Shown piece after piece: positions 1 to 8,387 of a DNA stretch of 64,000 bases. The stretch covers positions 1-64,000 of the forward strand of contig JAQWWH010000085.1 of NCBI GenBank assembly GCA_029255105.1, given 5' to 3'. The position numbers and the translations under genes are program-made. The notes beneath the pieces are model-generated. The model worked only from the letters and a program-made list of their open reading frames with translations. It did not search any database and was not told where the DNA came from. The stretch's first letter is position 1. Every line of letters starts with the position of its first letter. The DNA comes from Flavimaricola sp. (GTDB lineage Bacteria > Pseudomonadota > Alphaproteobacteria > Rhodobacterales > Rhodobacteraceae).

Positions 1-168
1 CCGACCGCAGAGGTAGCCGATGCCTGCAACCAGCCCGCCCAGAATGCCCTGAACAAGGGCCCCTCTGGGGATCAGGGACGGGGTCAGCGACATCGACATG
101 AAGAACAGACCCAACATCAAACTGGGAACGCAGATCATTCGAAGGACAGCGGGACCCAATCTCATCAT
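1..168 (-). CDS. Alpha/beta-hydrolase with N-terminal membrane domain, 5' end only
   Basis: Only the first 56 codons lie in the window; the gene runs off the left edge. The start is the ATG at 168-166, preceded by AGAAGGAT about 6 bases upstream. The visible peptide is hydrophobic and contains SLTPSLIPRG followed by a Q-G-x-L-G-G-L-x-A-G-x-G-Y pattern, which is the hallmark of the N-terminal membrane domain of the Abhydrolase_9 family, a group of membrane-anchored alpha/beta hydrolases of unknown substrate. The catalytic domain is outside the window, so activity cannot be judged. It is on the same strand as the GntR gene at 398-1051, 229 bases downstream of that gene's stop codon. Confidence 0.6.
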   Translation of the reverse strand, partial: MMRLGPAVLRMICVPSLMLGLFFMSMSLTPSLIPRGALVQGILGGLVAGIGYLCGR

Positions 169-397
169 GGTTGATCCTTCTTGCCGGCGTCCATTTCGCA
201 GCAAGCGCCCCGCGACGTGTTTCCGGTATCGTTACAAAGACTGGAGCAAGGTTACCGTCCGGTGCCTGCCCAAAATGGCGAGGGGCACCGTACCGCCCTA
301 TGGCGACAACACAAGGGCGGAAACCCGGTGTGGCGCAAGCGATTGGTGGGAGGCTCCGCCATATCAACAGACGGAAAAATCCCGGGATTGGACCGTG
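169..397. other. Intergenic stretch between GntR gene and hydrolase gene
   Basis: This gap of 229 bases holds the ribosome binding site of the partial hydrolase gene and presumably its promoter. A perfect 12-bp palindrome, AATCCCGGGATT, lies at 378-389 just after the GntR stop codon. It is too short and lacks a T-run, so I do not call it a terminator. No convincing small gene is seen. Confidence 0.4.
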
Positions 398-1051
398 CTA
401 GAGCGCAGCGTGCGCCTGTTCGGCGCTTAGCCGGATGTGCGTCGCCAAAACCGTGCAGGCGCGATCTGAATCGCCCGCAAGTGCCGCGTCGAGCATTTCG
501 CGATGCTCTCGCCCGGCCGCATCCCCCCACCTTGTCGGCAGGTTCACCTGATAGCGGATGAACTTGACATAGACACCCGCAAGCACACCTATCAAATTGT
601 CCGAGTTGCATCCTCTGACTAACATCTCGTGATAGGCCCAGTCATACCGTTTCCACAGGTCTATCGGCGTTTCCTCGCCTGCCGCGATCCTCTCTTCCAA
701 TCGCTGCAACTTGTGATGCGCCGCAACGATATCACCTTCCCATTCGGCATCGCCATTCTGGACCGAGAGGCGCAATGCCGTCGTTTCCAGCAAGATCCGC
801 AGCTCCGCAAGCTCTGTCAGATCGGACGATGACATCGGGCGGACATAGAACCCCCGCTGCTCTAACGCCTCGACCAATCCGTCGCTTGCAAGCCTGCTCA
901 GTGATTCTCGAAGCGTCGACACACTGGCGGAATACCGCAACTTCAATCCATCGAGTTTTAGCCTTTCACCCGGTTTCAGAACGCCGAAGACAATGTCATC
1001 CTTGATGGTCTCGTAGGTACTCAGACCAATCGTCTTTGGAACTGAAATCAT
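398..1051 (-). CDS. GntR-family regulator, FadR/FCD subfamily (CsiR-like)
   Basis: A 217-residue transcription factor: an N-terminal winged helix-turn-helix (about residues 10-75, with the helix region STLRESLSRLASDGLVE) and a C-terminal all-helical FCD ligand domain (about 80-215) containing the usual Asp/His metal or acid-binding positions. The spacing and the LRESLSRL and DGLVEAL motifs resemble CsiR/GlaR, which controls C5 dicarboxylate (glutarate) use in E. coli; that similarity is by eye only. I chose the ATG at 1051 because GGGAA lies upstream and family members start near this point; an in-frame ATG at 1093 would add 14 residues. The gene is divergent from ppk2 and upstream of the truncated hydrolase gene. 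Its ligand is unknown. Confidence 0.8.
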   Translation of the reverse strand: MISVPKTIGLSTYETIKDDIVFGVLKPGERLKLDGLKLRYSASVSTLRESLSRLASDGLVEALEQRGFYVRPMSSSDLTELAELRILLETTALRLSVQNGDAEWEGDIVAAHHKLQRLEERIAAGEETPIDLWKRYDWAYHEMLVRGCNSDNLIGVLAGVYVKFIRYQVNLPTRWGDAAGREHREMLDAALAGDSDRACTVLATHIRLSAEQAHAAL

Positions 1052-1408
1052 GCCACATTTCCCGGAATAAACCCTGTTTGTTTGCGATAACACGGTTATG
1101 CTACAGTCCTCAAGTTTGTTTATTTATCAAATACTTACCTAAAGATCGGACAATATTGGAAATTAATGAAGAATTGGAAAAGATCCCTTATCTTCCATAA
1201 ATCAGGCAGTGAGCTTGTTGAGCAAGAATTGACCTCACAAAGGATGTCAATTGCCTGATGCCAGAAAGGCGAAGATCCCCCCGACCATATCAATGATAGT
1301 CCCGTAGGACGGGTGTCCGACCGCCTGAAACGCTGACAATGTTGATTCAGGTCAATGACGCCGAACCCAAGGCCTTGGTACGAACGTTCAGGCCTGTGGA
1401 GGTGACCG
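1052..1408. other. Divergent intergenic region between GntR gene and ppk2
   Basis: This 357-base region is clearly more AT-rich than its surroundings (for example the T/A-rich run at 1112-1135) and carries promoters in both directions. It contains a short inverted repeat ATAAC-ACG-GTTAT at 1087-1099, 36 bases upstream of the GntR start, a possible but weak autoregulatory site. It also contains an FNR-type box at 1342-1355, listed separately. The ppk2 ribosome binding site GGAGGTG lies just before 1409. An open frame on the minus strand here has no family resemblance and is not called. Confidence 0.5.
1342..1355 (+). promoter_or_regulatory. Predicted FnrL/FNR-type binding site upstream of ppk2
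   Basis: TTGATTCAGGTCAA matches the TTGAT-N4-ATCAA consensus of FNR and alphaproteobacterial FnrL at nine of ten fixed positions. It sits 54 bases before the ppk2 start codon, a spacing compatible with activation at a class II promoter. It implies oxygen-responsive control of ppk2; this is inference from the motif alone. Confidence 0.55.
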
Positions 1409-2305
1409 ATGCCAGAACAATATCCGATCACCGGAGTGGATAAAACCAGCATCCCCGATGCGGACCCCAGTCCGACCGGATATGAGCAGGGCGAATACCC
1501 CTATGCTGATCGCCTTGGTCGGGTGGCTTATGAAAAGGAAAAGGCCGCCCTTCAGGTTGAATTGCTCAAGGTTCAATATTGGCTCCAGGAGACCGGCCAA
1601 AAGGTCGTCATGTTGTTCGAAGGGCGGGACGCAGCGGGCAAGGGTGGCACGATCAAGCGGTTCGCCGAACATCTCAACCCACGCAACGCCCGCGTCGTGG
1701 CCCTGAACAAGCCGTCCGACGAAGAGCGTGGCCAGTGGTTCTTTCAACGGTATATCAAACATCTGCCCACCTCGGGCGAAATGGTTTTTTATGACCGGTC
1801 CTGGTACAATAGGGCGGGCGTTGAGCGGGTGATGGATTTCTGTGAACCGCACGAGTACCACGAATTCATGCGTCAAACGCCCGAGTTTGAACGCATGCTG
1901 GTCCGCAGCGGCATCGTGCTATTCAAGTATTGGTTTTCCGTGACGCAAGAGGAACAAAAGCGCCGCTTTGCCTCGCGCGAGACCGATCCCCTCAAGCGTT
2001 GGAAGCTATCCCCGATCGACCGAGCCAGCCTCGACAAATGGGACCATTATACAGAGGCGAAGGAGGCGATGTTCTTCCACACGCACACAGCGGATTCGCC
2101 CTGGACCGTGGTCCGGTCAAACGACAAAAAGCGGGCGCGCCTGAACTGTATGAAGCACTTTCTGTCCCAGCTGGACTATCCCGACCGGGACGAAACGGTC
2201 GCCCAGCCGCCCGATCCCGAGATCGTTCTTCCGGCCAACACCATCGTCCGGACCACTGGCAATGTCCTCGCCGCCTCACTGACGTCAAATCCGACCACGC
2301 CTTAG
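1409..2305 (+). CDS. ppk2: Polyphosphate kinase 2 (class I PPK2)
   Basis: Transfers phosphate between polyphosphate and nucleoside diphosphates in the cytoplasm; class I enzymes usually work on ADP or GDP. The 298-residue protein has a P-loop kinase fold with Walker A FEGRDAAGKGG at about 70-80, the FYDRSWYNR Walker B-like segment at about 127-135, and the lid region rich in Arg/Lys around 190-205. A single PPK2 domain, without tandem duplication, and this length fit class I. The start is set by a strong GGAGGTGACC ribosome binding site. It is monocistronic, divergent from the GntR gene, with an FnrL-like site upstream. In Roseobacter-type bacteria such genes are linked to low-oxygen or energy stress; that role is inferred. 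Confidence 0.92.
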   Translation: MPEQYPITGVDKTSIPDADPSPTGYEQGEYPYADRLGRVAYEKEKAALQVELLKVQYWLQETGQKVVMLFEGRDAAGKGGTIKRFAEHLNPRNARVVALNKPSDEERGQWFFQRYIKHLPTSGEMVFYDRSWYNRAGVERVMDFCEPHEYHEFMRQTPEFERMLVRSGIVLFKYWFSVTQEEQKRRFASRETDPLKRWKLSPIDRASLDKWDHYTEAKEAMFFHTHTADSPWTVVRSNDKKRARLNCMKHFLSQLDYPDRDETVAQPPDPEIVLPANTIVRTTGNVLAASLTSNPTTP

Positions 2306-2339
2306 GTCGTCCAACCGTCCAACCGGCGACGATCAGGCG

Positions 2340-3128
2340 TCAGCCCACGTCGGCAAGAAAGCCCAGAATCGCCTCGTTGAATTCATGGGGTTTTTCGATG
2401 TTCGCAAGGTGGGCGGCATCCTCCAGCACGACATGGCGTGATCCTTGGATATTCTCGTGCAGCACCATCGCCTGCGCGGGGGTGCAGGCCGGATCCTCGG
2501 CTCCGACCAGCACAAGCGTGGGGGCATGGATGTCCTTGAGGATGTCCGTCTGGCTCATGTCACGCACGGCCGAGGCGCAGCCGATGTAGCCCGGCGCCCC
2601 GGTATCGCGGATCATCCCTTCGACAAAACCGACGGCCGCAGGAGAGCGTTCGATGAACCCCGGCGTAAACCAGCGCTTGATGGTGCCGGGCAGAAGGCCC
2701 TCGACGCCCTTAGCATTGGCGGTCGCAATACGGTCATTCCACATCGCCAGCGTCGGCATCTCGGACGCGGTGTCGCAAAGCGACAGGGACAAGACAAGGT
2801 TGGGGCGGTTCACGGCCAGCCGCTGGGCAATCATGCCGCCCATGGACAGGCCAAGGAAATGCACCGGGCCAACCCCCAGAACCTCGATCAGGGCTTCTGC
2901 GTCGCGGGCCAGAAGGTCGATGGAATAGGGCCCTTCGGTCGTCTCGGTCGCGCCGTGACCCCGGGTGTCGTAGCGCAAGACGCGGTAATGTGCGCAAAAG
3001 GCCGTCATCTGCGGGTCCCACATGCGGTGGGTCGACATCAGGCTGTTGGACAGCATCAGGACCGGCGCATCCGTCGGCCCGTCAAACCGGTAGGCCATGT
3101 TGATCCCATTGGCTGAAACGTAGTCCAC
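2340..3128 (-). CDS. PcaD-like alpha/beta hydrolase (enol-lactonase type)
   Basis: A 262-residue soluble alpha/beta hydrolase. The nucleophile elbow GLSMGG (Ser about residue 95), the acid VGAEDPACTP and the histidine EDAAHLANIE form a complete triad, and the overall sequence resembles 3-oxoadipate enol-lactonase (PcaD). No beta-ketoadipate pathway gene is nearby. It is instead the last gene of the 14-gene sugar operon, 113 bases after the Gfo gene at 3242-4261, so hydrolysis of a sugar lactone made by one of the operon's dehydrogenases is a reasonable guess. The ATG at 3128 has AGGACAG upstream and fits family N-termini; an in-frame ATG at 3152 is an alternative. The reaction itself is not established by the sequence. 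Confidence 0.75.
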   Translation of the reverse strand: MDYVSANGINMAYRFDGPTDAPVLMLSNSLMSTHRMWDPQMTAFCAHYRVLRYDTRGHGATETTEGPYSIDLLARDAEALIEVLGVGPVHFLGLSMGGMIAQRLAVNRPNLVLSLSLCDTASEMPTLAMWNDRIATANAKGVEGLLPGTIKRWFTPGFIERSPAAVGFVEGMIRDTGAPGYIGCASAVRDMSQTDILKDIHAPTLVLVGAEDPACTPAQAMVLHENIQGSRHVVLEDAAHLANIEKPHEFNEAILGFLADVG

Positions 3129-3241
3129 CATCGCGTTCTGTCCTGTCTGCATGTCTCTTGGTTGGCCGGGGGCCGGGGTTCGGCATCATCCTATCAGCAC
3201 GGGACCTGGGGTAAACGGGGGATCTGGCGTGCGGGGCGGTC

Positions 3242-4261
3242 TCAACTCAGGCTGACGACCTGACCGGTCCGGATGCTTTCGTCGGCCGCCACGCAGATGC
3301 GCAAGGATTGCACGGCATCGTTCATGTGGTCGGCAAGGTCGAGATCCTGCGCGATGGCCTTCAGCACATAGGCCTGTTCGGCATCGCACAGCTCTTGGTG
3401 GCCGGGTTCCTGCGGCAGGTCGATCATCCGGTCCCCGGTGGGGGTATGGACGAGGATGCCGCCCACCTTGGTGTGCCCGTCAATGTCTGACGACAGCCCC
3501 TTGTCGGCGTCGGTGATCGACACCGACCCGGCGGGGCTGATCACGTCTTTGACGAAGAACGCAGTCTCGGACATCATCGGTCCCCATCCGGCCTCATACC
3601 AGCCGACGGACCCGTCCTCGAAGGTGACCTGCAGCTGGCCATAGTTGTACATGTCGACAGGTATCTCGTCCGACAAACGCAGCCCGATGCCCTGCACCCT
3701 CACCGGTCTGGAGCGGGCGATCTGGCACATGACATCGACGTAGTGGACCCCACAGTCGACAAGAGGCGAGGTCGATTGCATGAGTTGCTTGTGCACCGCC
3801 CACTCCGCACCTTTGGACTGCTGGTTCAGGTTCATGCGAAAAACGTAGGGACCGCCCAAGGCGCGGGCCTCGTCAATCAGCCGCATCCAGGACGGATGGT
3901 GGCGCAGGATATACCCCACGACAAGCTTGCGGTTCGTCCGGCGGGCGGTTGCCACCACCGCCTCAGCCTCGGCCACGGTAGGGGCGAGCGGTTTTTCGAC
4001 AAAGACGTGGGCGCCCTCTTCCATCGCCCGGATCGACAGGTCGGCATGGCTGTCGGAATAGGTGGCGATCACCACAAGTTCGGGTGAAACCGTCATCCCC
4101 GCCTCGAACGAGGCAAAGGCCGGGTAGTCCGCCAGAACAGGAGGCAGCGCCCTGCCAGACCTGTTGACGATCCCGACAATGGTCGACCCGGGGTTGTGAT
4201 GGTGGGCCAGCGCATGGCTCAGCCCCATGTTCCCCACACCGACGATCAGAACGCGCGTCAT
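3242..4261 (-). CDS. Gfo/Idh/MocA-family oxidoreductase (copy 1 of operon)
   Basis: A 339-residue NAD(P)-dependent sugar or inositol dehydrogenase-type protein. The N-terminal Rossmann domain (1-120) has a canonical nucleotide loop GVGNMGLSHA, and the catalytic lysine lies in VEKPLAP at about residue 95. The C-terminal alpha/beta domain carries the family DxGxHxxD motif as DCGVHYVD, so the active site looks complete. It is co-transcribed with two further Gfo genes upstream, separated by 11 bases from the next. Members of this family oxidise a ring hydroxyl of sugars or inositols, or reduce the keto product; direction and substrate are unknown here. Confidence 0.85.
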   Translation of the reverse strand: MTRVLIVGVGNMGLSHALAHHHNPGSTIVGIVNRSGRALPPVLADYPAFASFEAGMTVSPELVVIATYSDSHADLSIRAMEEGAHVFVEKPLAPTVAEAEAVVATARRTNRKLVVGYILRHHPSWMRLIDEARALGGPYVFRMNLNQQSKGAEWAVHKQLMQSTSPLVDCGVHYVDVMCQIARSRPVRVQGIGLRLSDEIPVDMYNYGQLQVTFEDGSVGWYEAGWGPMMSETAFFVKDVISPAGSVSITDADKGLSSDIDGHTKVGGILVHTPTGDRMIDLPQEPGHQELCDAEQAYVLKAIAQDLDLADHMNDAVQSLRICVAADESIRTGQVVSLS

Positions 4262-4272
4262 CGCATTGCCCC

Positions 4273-5385
4273 CTATACCTCAATCCGGCGGACAGCGCCG
4301 ATCTTGACCCTTTCGCCAGTCTGGCGCGACCTGATGGCGGCAAAGGCCATGGCAAGACCGCGCAGGTTCTCGCGTGCGCCGTTGGCGTGCTCTGTCCCGT
4401 CTTCGATCGCCACCAACAGGGCCCCCATCGCCCCGCGAAACCCGTCGTTGAACCAATTGCCTGTGAGCGCAGGCGTGGCCACGCCTGCATCTGTGGTCAG
4501 GGTCACCTGCTGATCGCCAAGGTCAGGACCATCGCTGCGCAGGCTGCCCTTGGTGCCCGCGATATAGGTCGTATCTCGCGGGCCATGGGGCACGCCGCCG
4601 TCAAAGACCAATGAGGCCTGCCCATGATCGAGAGTGATCTGCACCTGCGCCAACAGTGGCACCTTTGCGGTCTGTCCCCGGGCAAAGGCGGCTGAGGCAT
4701 AGACAGACCCCGCACTCTCACCGACGATACTGTTGACGAAGTCGAACCAATGGATGCCAAAGTCGTAAAGGATCAGGTCCTCGATCCGCTCAAACGGGGT
4801 GCCCGCAATCCAGCCGTGGTTCCAGTGCAGCGAGGCGTGGCACGAGATCACCTCACCAATGTGGCCCGCCCGGACAGCCTCGCGCATCCAGGCCAGATGC
4901 GGCGCCCAGCGGCCATTCTGGTTGACCGCGAGCTTGACCCCTTGGGCATCGGCCAGATCGGCAAGGCGGGCACCCGCATCGAGGTCGAGGACGAAGGGCT
5001 TTTGCGACAGCACATGTTTGCCCGCCCGCAAGGCCGCCTCCATCAAGGGCAGCCGGTCGGTGGGGTGCGGGGTGATGTCGACCACGTCGATGCTGTCATC
5101 GTTCAGGATCGTGGCCGGATCGTCACAAGTGACGGCCCCCGGCGCAAACTCCGCGGCCTTCGCCTCGGCCTTGGAGAGGGTGCGGTTGCAGATCGCCGCC
5201 ACCTCCCACCCGGCGGTCCGGTAGGCGTCGAGATGTGCCCCGACTATGCCCCCTGCCCCGATGATCCCAATGCGGGGCCGATAGGTGCGGGGGGTGGGCG
5301 GCAGATACGGCACATTCGGTGCGGGTACGTCCGGCAACCTGACGCTGCGCAGGGCGTAGGTATCGGCGTCTGGTTCATCGCTCAT
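4273..5385 (-). CDS. Gfo/Idh/MocA-family oxidoreductase (copy 2 of operon)
   Basis: A 370-residue dehydrogenase-type protein with an N-terminal extension of about 35 residues rich in proline before the nucleotide loop GIIGAGGIVGAH. The catalytic lysine is in SQKPF (the usual Glu of EKP is Gln) at about residue 130, and the C-terminal domain has DFGIHWFD, so the Asp/His pair is present. It overlaps the upstream gene by 4 bases (ATGA), which indicates translational coupling with the Gfo gene at 5382-6458. It probably acts on the same ring system as its neighbours, for example in oxidation at one carbon and reduction at another, as in keto-sugar pathways; the substrate is not known. Confidence 0.85.
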   Translation of the reverse strand: MSDEPDADTYALRSVRLPDVPAPNVPYLPPTPRTYRPRIGIIGAGGIVGAHLDAYRTAGWEVAAICNRTLSKAEAKAAEFAPGAVTCDDPATILNDDSIDVVDITPHPTDRLPLMEAALRAGKHVLSQKPFVLDLDAGARLADLADAQGVKLAVNQNGRWAPHLAWMREAVRAGHIGEVISCHASLHWNHGWIAGTPFERIEDLILYDFGIHWFDFVNSIVGESAGSVYASAAFARGQTAKVPLLAQVQITLDHGQASLVFDGGVPHGPRDTTYIAGTKGSLRSDGPDLGDQQVTLTTDAGVATPALTGNWFNDGFRGAMGALLVAIEDGTEHANGARENLRGLAMAFAAIRSRQTGERVKIGAVRRIEV

Positions 5386-6458
5386 GGCAGCAGCCCCAGG
5401 GTGCGTTTTTCGCGGGCGGACTGCGCAGCCGTATCGACAATGCGCTGACCGATGAGGCTGGTGGCCGGGTCAAGCGGGCCAGTGATCGCCTCTCCGGTCG
5501 TCATGCAGTGCAGGACGTATTCGATGGCGTTCCGCCTGCCTTCAGGCAAAGGCTCTGCCGGAACCGGGGTCGGCTCGGGCCGTGCCCGGGTCTGGACGGT
5601 GATGTGGCTGGCATAGTCGGGGCTGGCGATGGTCCCGTCAGTGCCGACGAAGGTAAAGCCGCAGGTGGGCTGGGGCTGGATCATCCAGGGATCGGTAAAG
5701 GTGCCCCAGCGGGTTTCCATGCGCGACAGACCCCGCTTGTACCGGCAGATGGTGATCGAATGCTGGTCAACCTCGATCCCCGGTGTTTCGTCAATGACCG
5801 ATGTCACCTCGATGGGGGCCTCGCCATTCATGAACCAGGTGCCCAGCGTCGCCCCATAGCCAAGATAGTCCAGCAGGCTGCCCCCGCCCGAGGCGGCCTT
5901 GTACCACCACGAGCCGGGCTTTTGCCGCTCAACCTCGTCCGGGGTAACCTCAACCTTGTCGGCCAGATGATAAAGCGGGCCGCGGTTGCCGTCGTAGAAA
6001 TGAACCTCAAGCAGATCCCCGATCACGCCGTCGTCGATCAGCCGTTTGGCGGTGACGTGGCTATCGACCCATGCGAGCGGCCAGTTGATCACCAGCATCT
6101 TGCCCGCCCGCGCCATGGCCGCTTGCATCCGGCGGGCATCCGTCACGGAGCCGGCAAAGGGCTTTTCGACGAAGACGTTGGTGCCATAGGCGGCCAACCG
6201 TTCGGTGTAGAGGGCATGGTCCGCCGTGGCGGCACACAGGATGGCAAGATCGGGCTTTGCCGCCTGCATGCAGGCATCGAAATCGGTAAACACACGTTCG
6301 GGCGGGATGCCAAAGGTGGCGATGGCCCCGGCCATCCTTTCCGGATCGGGGTCGAAGATACCCGCAATCTCGGCATCGGGGTGGTCGTGCACGAGGCGCA
6401 GCAGGTCCCCCATGTGCATGTGGTCGAAACTGATGCCGACGATGCGGTATCTGGCCAT
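5382..6458 (-). CDS. Atypical Gfo/Idh/MocA-fold protein (copy 3 of operon)
   Basis: A 358-residue protein with the two-domain Gfo fold and an intact VEKPFAG lysine motif at about residue 99. It departs from the family in two places. The glycine-rich nucleotide loop GxGxxG is replaced by GISFDHMHMG, and the DxGxHxxD motif reads DYLGYGATL, so the catalytic histidine is missing. Either it binds the cofactor differently and does different chemistry, or it is no longer a redox enzyme. It starts at an ATG with AGGAGG nearby (rc of 6467-6472), 10 bases after the permease gene stop, and overlaps the next Gfo gene by 4 bases. The function is unknown. Confidence 0.75.
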   Translation of the reverse strand: MARYRIVGISFDHMHMGDLLRLVHDHPDAEIAGIFDPDPERMAGAIATFGIPPERVFTDFDACMQAAKPDLAILCAATADHALYTERLAAYGTNVFVEKPFAGSVTDARRMQAAMARAGKMLVINWPLAWVDSHVTAKRLIDDGVIGDLLEVHFYDGNRGPLYHLADKVEVTPDEVERQKPGSWWYKAASGGGSLLDYLGYGATLGTWFMNGEAPIEVTSVIDETPGIEVDQHSITICRYKRGLSRMETRWGTFTDPWMIQPQPTCGFTFVGTDGTIASPDYASHITVQTRARPEPTPVPAEPLPEGRRNAIEYVLHCMTTGEAITGPLDPATSLIGQRIVDTAAQSAREKRTLGLLP

Positions 6459-6468
6459 TGTGCCCTCC

Positions 6469-7440
6469 TTACCGGCTTTGATCCGTGAGCCGGATGTAGA
6501 TCGTGGTGACGGCCAGGATGATCAGGCCAAACAGGATGCGCCGCGCCCCTTCGGGCATTTGCATCAGGGTCAACAGGGTGCCCAGAACCGTCAGGATCAG
6601 CGCGCCGACGATGGTGCCCGCATAGCCGCCCCGCCCGCCAAAGATCGAGGTCCCCCCGATCACCGCCGCCGCCACCGACGGCAGGAGGAGCGGATTGACC
6701 AAAGACAGCGAGGGTGCCTTGATCAGCCCTACATAAAGCAGGCCGGTGACACCGGCGATCAGACCGGACAGGGCATAAAGCGCCAGCAGGACCTGCCAGG
6801 ACCGGACCCCCGAAATCCGCGAGGCCGTCTGGTTCGAGCCAAGGGCATACAGCAACCGCCCAAAGCCGGTGCGCCGCTGCGCCCAGATGACAACAACGGC
6901 AAAGGGGACGAACAACAAAAGGGAATTGGGCAGACCCCATGTCCGCCCGGTGCCCAGCCAGGCCAGTCCATCGGGAACCACGGACCCGGTCGCGATGACG
7001 AACCGCTGGTAGACCTGCAGGCAACCGGTCCCGATCAGACCGGTGCCGAGCGTCATGATCAAGGGATGCACCCGACAAAAGGCCACGCCAAAGCCGTTGA
7101 CCAATCCGATCAGGATCGCCGGGATCAACCCGATGCAGATCGCCAGCGGCACGCCCATGATGGGCACCTGCGTTGCCATGACAAAGGCGCTGATGGTGGC
7201 AGCGACCGCCGCCGACAGGTCGATCCCGCCGGTCAGCATGGTCAGCGTCTGGCAGGCGGCAAGCATCGCAAGCGGGATGGCGAACTTGATGGTGTTGCCC
7301 ATCCAGCGTTCGTTCACGATGCCGGGGCGCATGTATTCAAGCACGCCGATCAACATGATCAGAAGGATGATCAGCGGAATGATCGGGTTGTCGCCCATGA
7401 ACCGCAGGACACGCTTCAGAGGTGCCGGTTGATCCGTCAT
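6469..7440 (-). CDS. ABC sugar transporter permease (RbsC family), second copy
   Basis: A 323-residue inner-membrane permease with about nine to ten hydrophobic segments, and the family signature GGIDLSAAVAA near residue 80 and a GALILTVLGTLL segment near the end. The start ATG at 7440 overlaps the stop of the upstream permease gene (ATGA), which sets the start against a much longer in-frame open frame that would run into that gene. With the permease at 7437-8387 it would form a heterodimeric channel for the ATPase at 8384-9880 and the binding protein at 9938-10975. RbsC-type importers take up pentoses, inositols, rhizopine-type compounds and autoinducer-2; the substrate here is not proven. 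Confidence 0.88.
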   Translation of the reverse strand: MTDQPAPLKRVLRFMGDNPIIPLIILLIMLIGVLEYMRPGIVNERWMGNTIKFAIPLAMLAACQTLTMLTGGIDLSAAVAATISAFVMATQVPIMGVPLAICIGLIPAILIGLVNGFGVAFCRVHPLIMTLGTGLIGTGCLQVYQRFVIATGSVVPDGLAWLGTGRTWGLPNSLLLFVPFAVVVIWAQRRTGFGRLLYALGSNQTASRISGVRSWQVLLALYALSGLIAGVTGLLYVGLIKAPSLSLVNPLLLPSVAAAVIGGTSIFGGRGGYAGTIVGALILTVLGTLLTLMQMPEGARRILFGLIILAVTTIYIRLTDQSR

Positions 7441-8387
7441 TGTCGCCTCCCTCGCATGGCCAGAACGCCGCCGATCATGACCACCACAACCATGATGGTG
7501 CCTTCCACAATGGTTGTCACATTGGGATCGACCGACATCAGCGTCAGATCCATCCGCACCAGCCGCAGGATAAAGACCGCGATGATCGGCCCCAAAAGCG
7601 CGCCCTTGCCGCCGCCAAGGACGACACCGCCAAGGACGACCGCCGCCACACTCGCCATCAGGTAGGGGCCGGGGATCGGCTCTCCGTTGCCGGTGCTCAT
7701 CGTCAGGGTCAGCCCGCCCATCGCAGCGAACAGGCCGCAGAGGGCATAGGCGATGATCCGGGTCCGGCCGATGGCGATGCCGGACCGGTAGGCTGCCAGT
7801 TCGTCGCTGCCGATGGCATAGATGGACAGGCCCAGCCGCGACCGCCGAAGGGGGATCCAGACAACCGCAAGGCAGACCACAAGGAATACAAAGGACTTGG
7901 GCAGCCAGGGCACCAGGAACGGCCCCACGATGATCTCGCGCAACCAAGGGGTCGCTGCACCCCCGGGGGCTTTGAGGATCAAAAGGGCAACCCCTTCCCA
8001 GACAAACAACATGGCCAGCGTCACCACGATGTCGGGCACCCGCGTCACCACGATCAGTGCCCCGTTGATCGCCCCCATACCAAGACCGATCACTAGGACG
8101 GCGACAACCGTGAACAGGGTCATCCCCGTCCCTGCCCCATCCATCATCACCGCCGTCGTGACCCCCGCCACCGCCATCATGGAGGCGACCGAAAGGTCGA
8201 TGCCCCCGGCAATCACCACGATCGCCATGGCCGCCGTGGCAAAGGCAAAGGGCAGCGTCGCACGGGACAGGCTGTCCAGGCCGGTGGGTCCGAAATTTGG
8301 CTGAATGACCTTGGTAAAGGCGAACAGCAGGACAAGAATGGCCAGCAGCCCAAGGGTCCAGCCATGGCGGGCGACGATGCGGCTCAT
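7437..8387 (-). CDS. ABC sugar transporter permease (RbsC family), first copy
   Basis: A 316-residue polytopic permease of the branched/monosaccharide (BPD_transp_2) family. The conserved GGIDLSVASMMAVAG segment lies near residue 65, and a glycine-rich VLGGVVLGGGKGALLG loop near residue 255 is typical for coupling to the ATPase. It overlaps both neighbours by 4 bases: the ATPase gene upstream and the second permease downstream. Two different permeases suggest a heterodimeric pore, as in some inositol and AI-2 systems. Confidence 0.88.
   Translation of the reverse strand: MSRIVARHGWTLGLLAILVLLFAFTKVIQPNFGPTGLDSLSRATLPFAFATAAMAIVVIAGGIDLSVASMMAVAGVTTAVMMDGAGTGMTLFTVVAVLVIGLGMGAINGALIVVTRVPDIVVTLAMLFVWEGVALLILKAPGGAATPWLREIIVGPFLVPWLPKSFVFLVVCLAVVWIPLRRSRLGLSIYAIGSDELAAYRSGIAIGRTRIIAYALCGLFAAMGGLTLTMSTGNGEPIPGPYLMASVAAVVLGGVVLGGGKGALLGPIIAVFILRLVRMDLTLMSVDPNVTTIVEGTIMVVVVMIGGVLAMRGRRQ

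Noticed and set aside
378-389. Perfect palindrome AATCCCGGGATT after the GntR gene
   Set aside because: Too short for a terminator stem with loop, no T-run, and palindromes of this length are expected by chance in a window of this size.
1135-1452. Open frame of 105 codons on the minus strand between the GntR and ppk2 genes
   Set aside because: It runs through the promoter and ribosome binding site of ppk2 and has no recognisable family.
6226-7665. A 479-codon open frame on the plus strand antisense to a Gfo gene and two permease genes
   Set aside because: Its translation is low-complexity (rich in Gly, Arg, Asp, Gln) and mirrors the GC-rich codons of the real genes; no family resemblance and no ribosome binding site.
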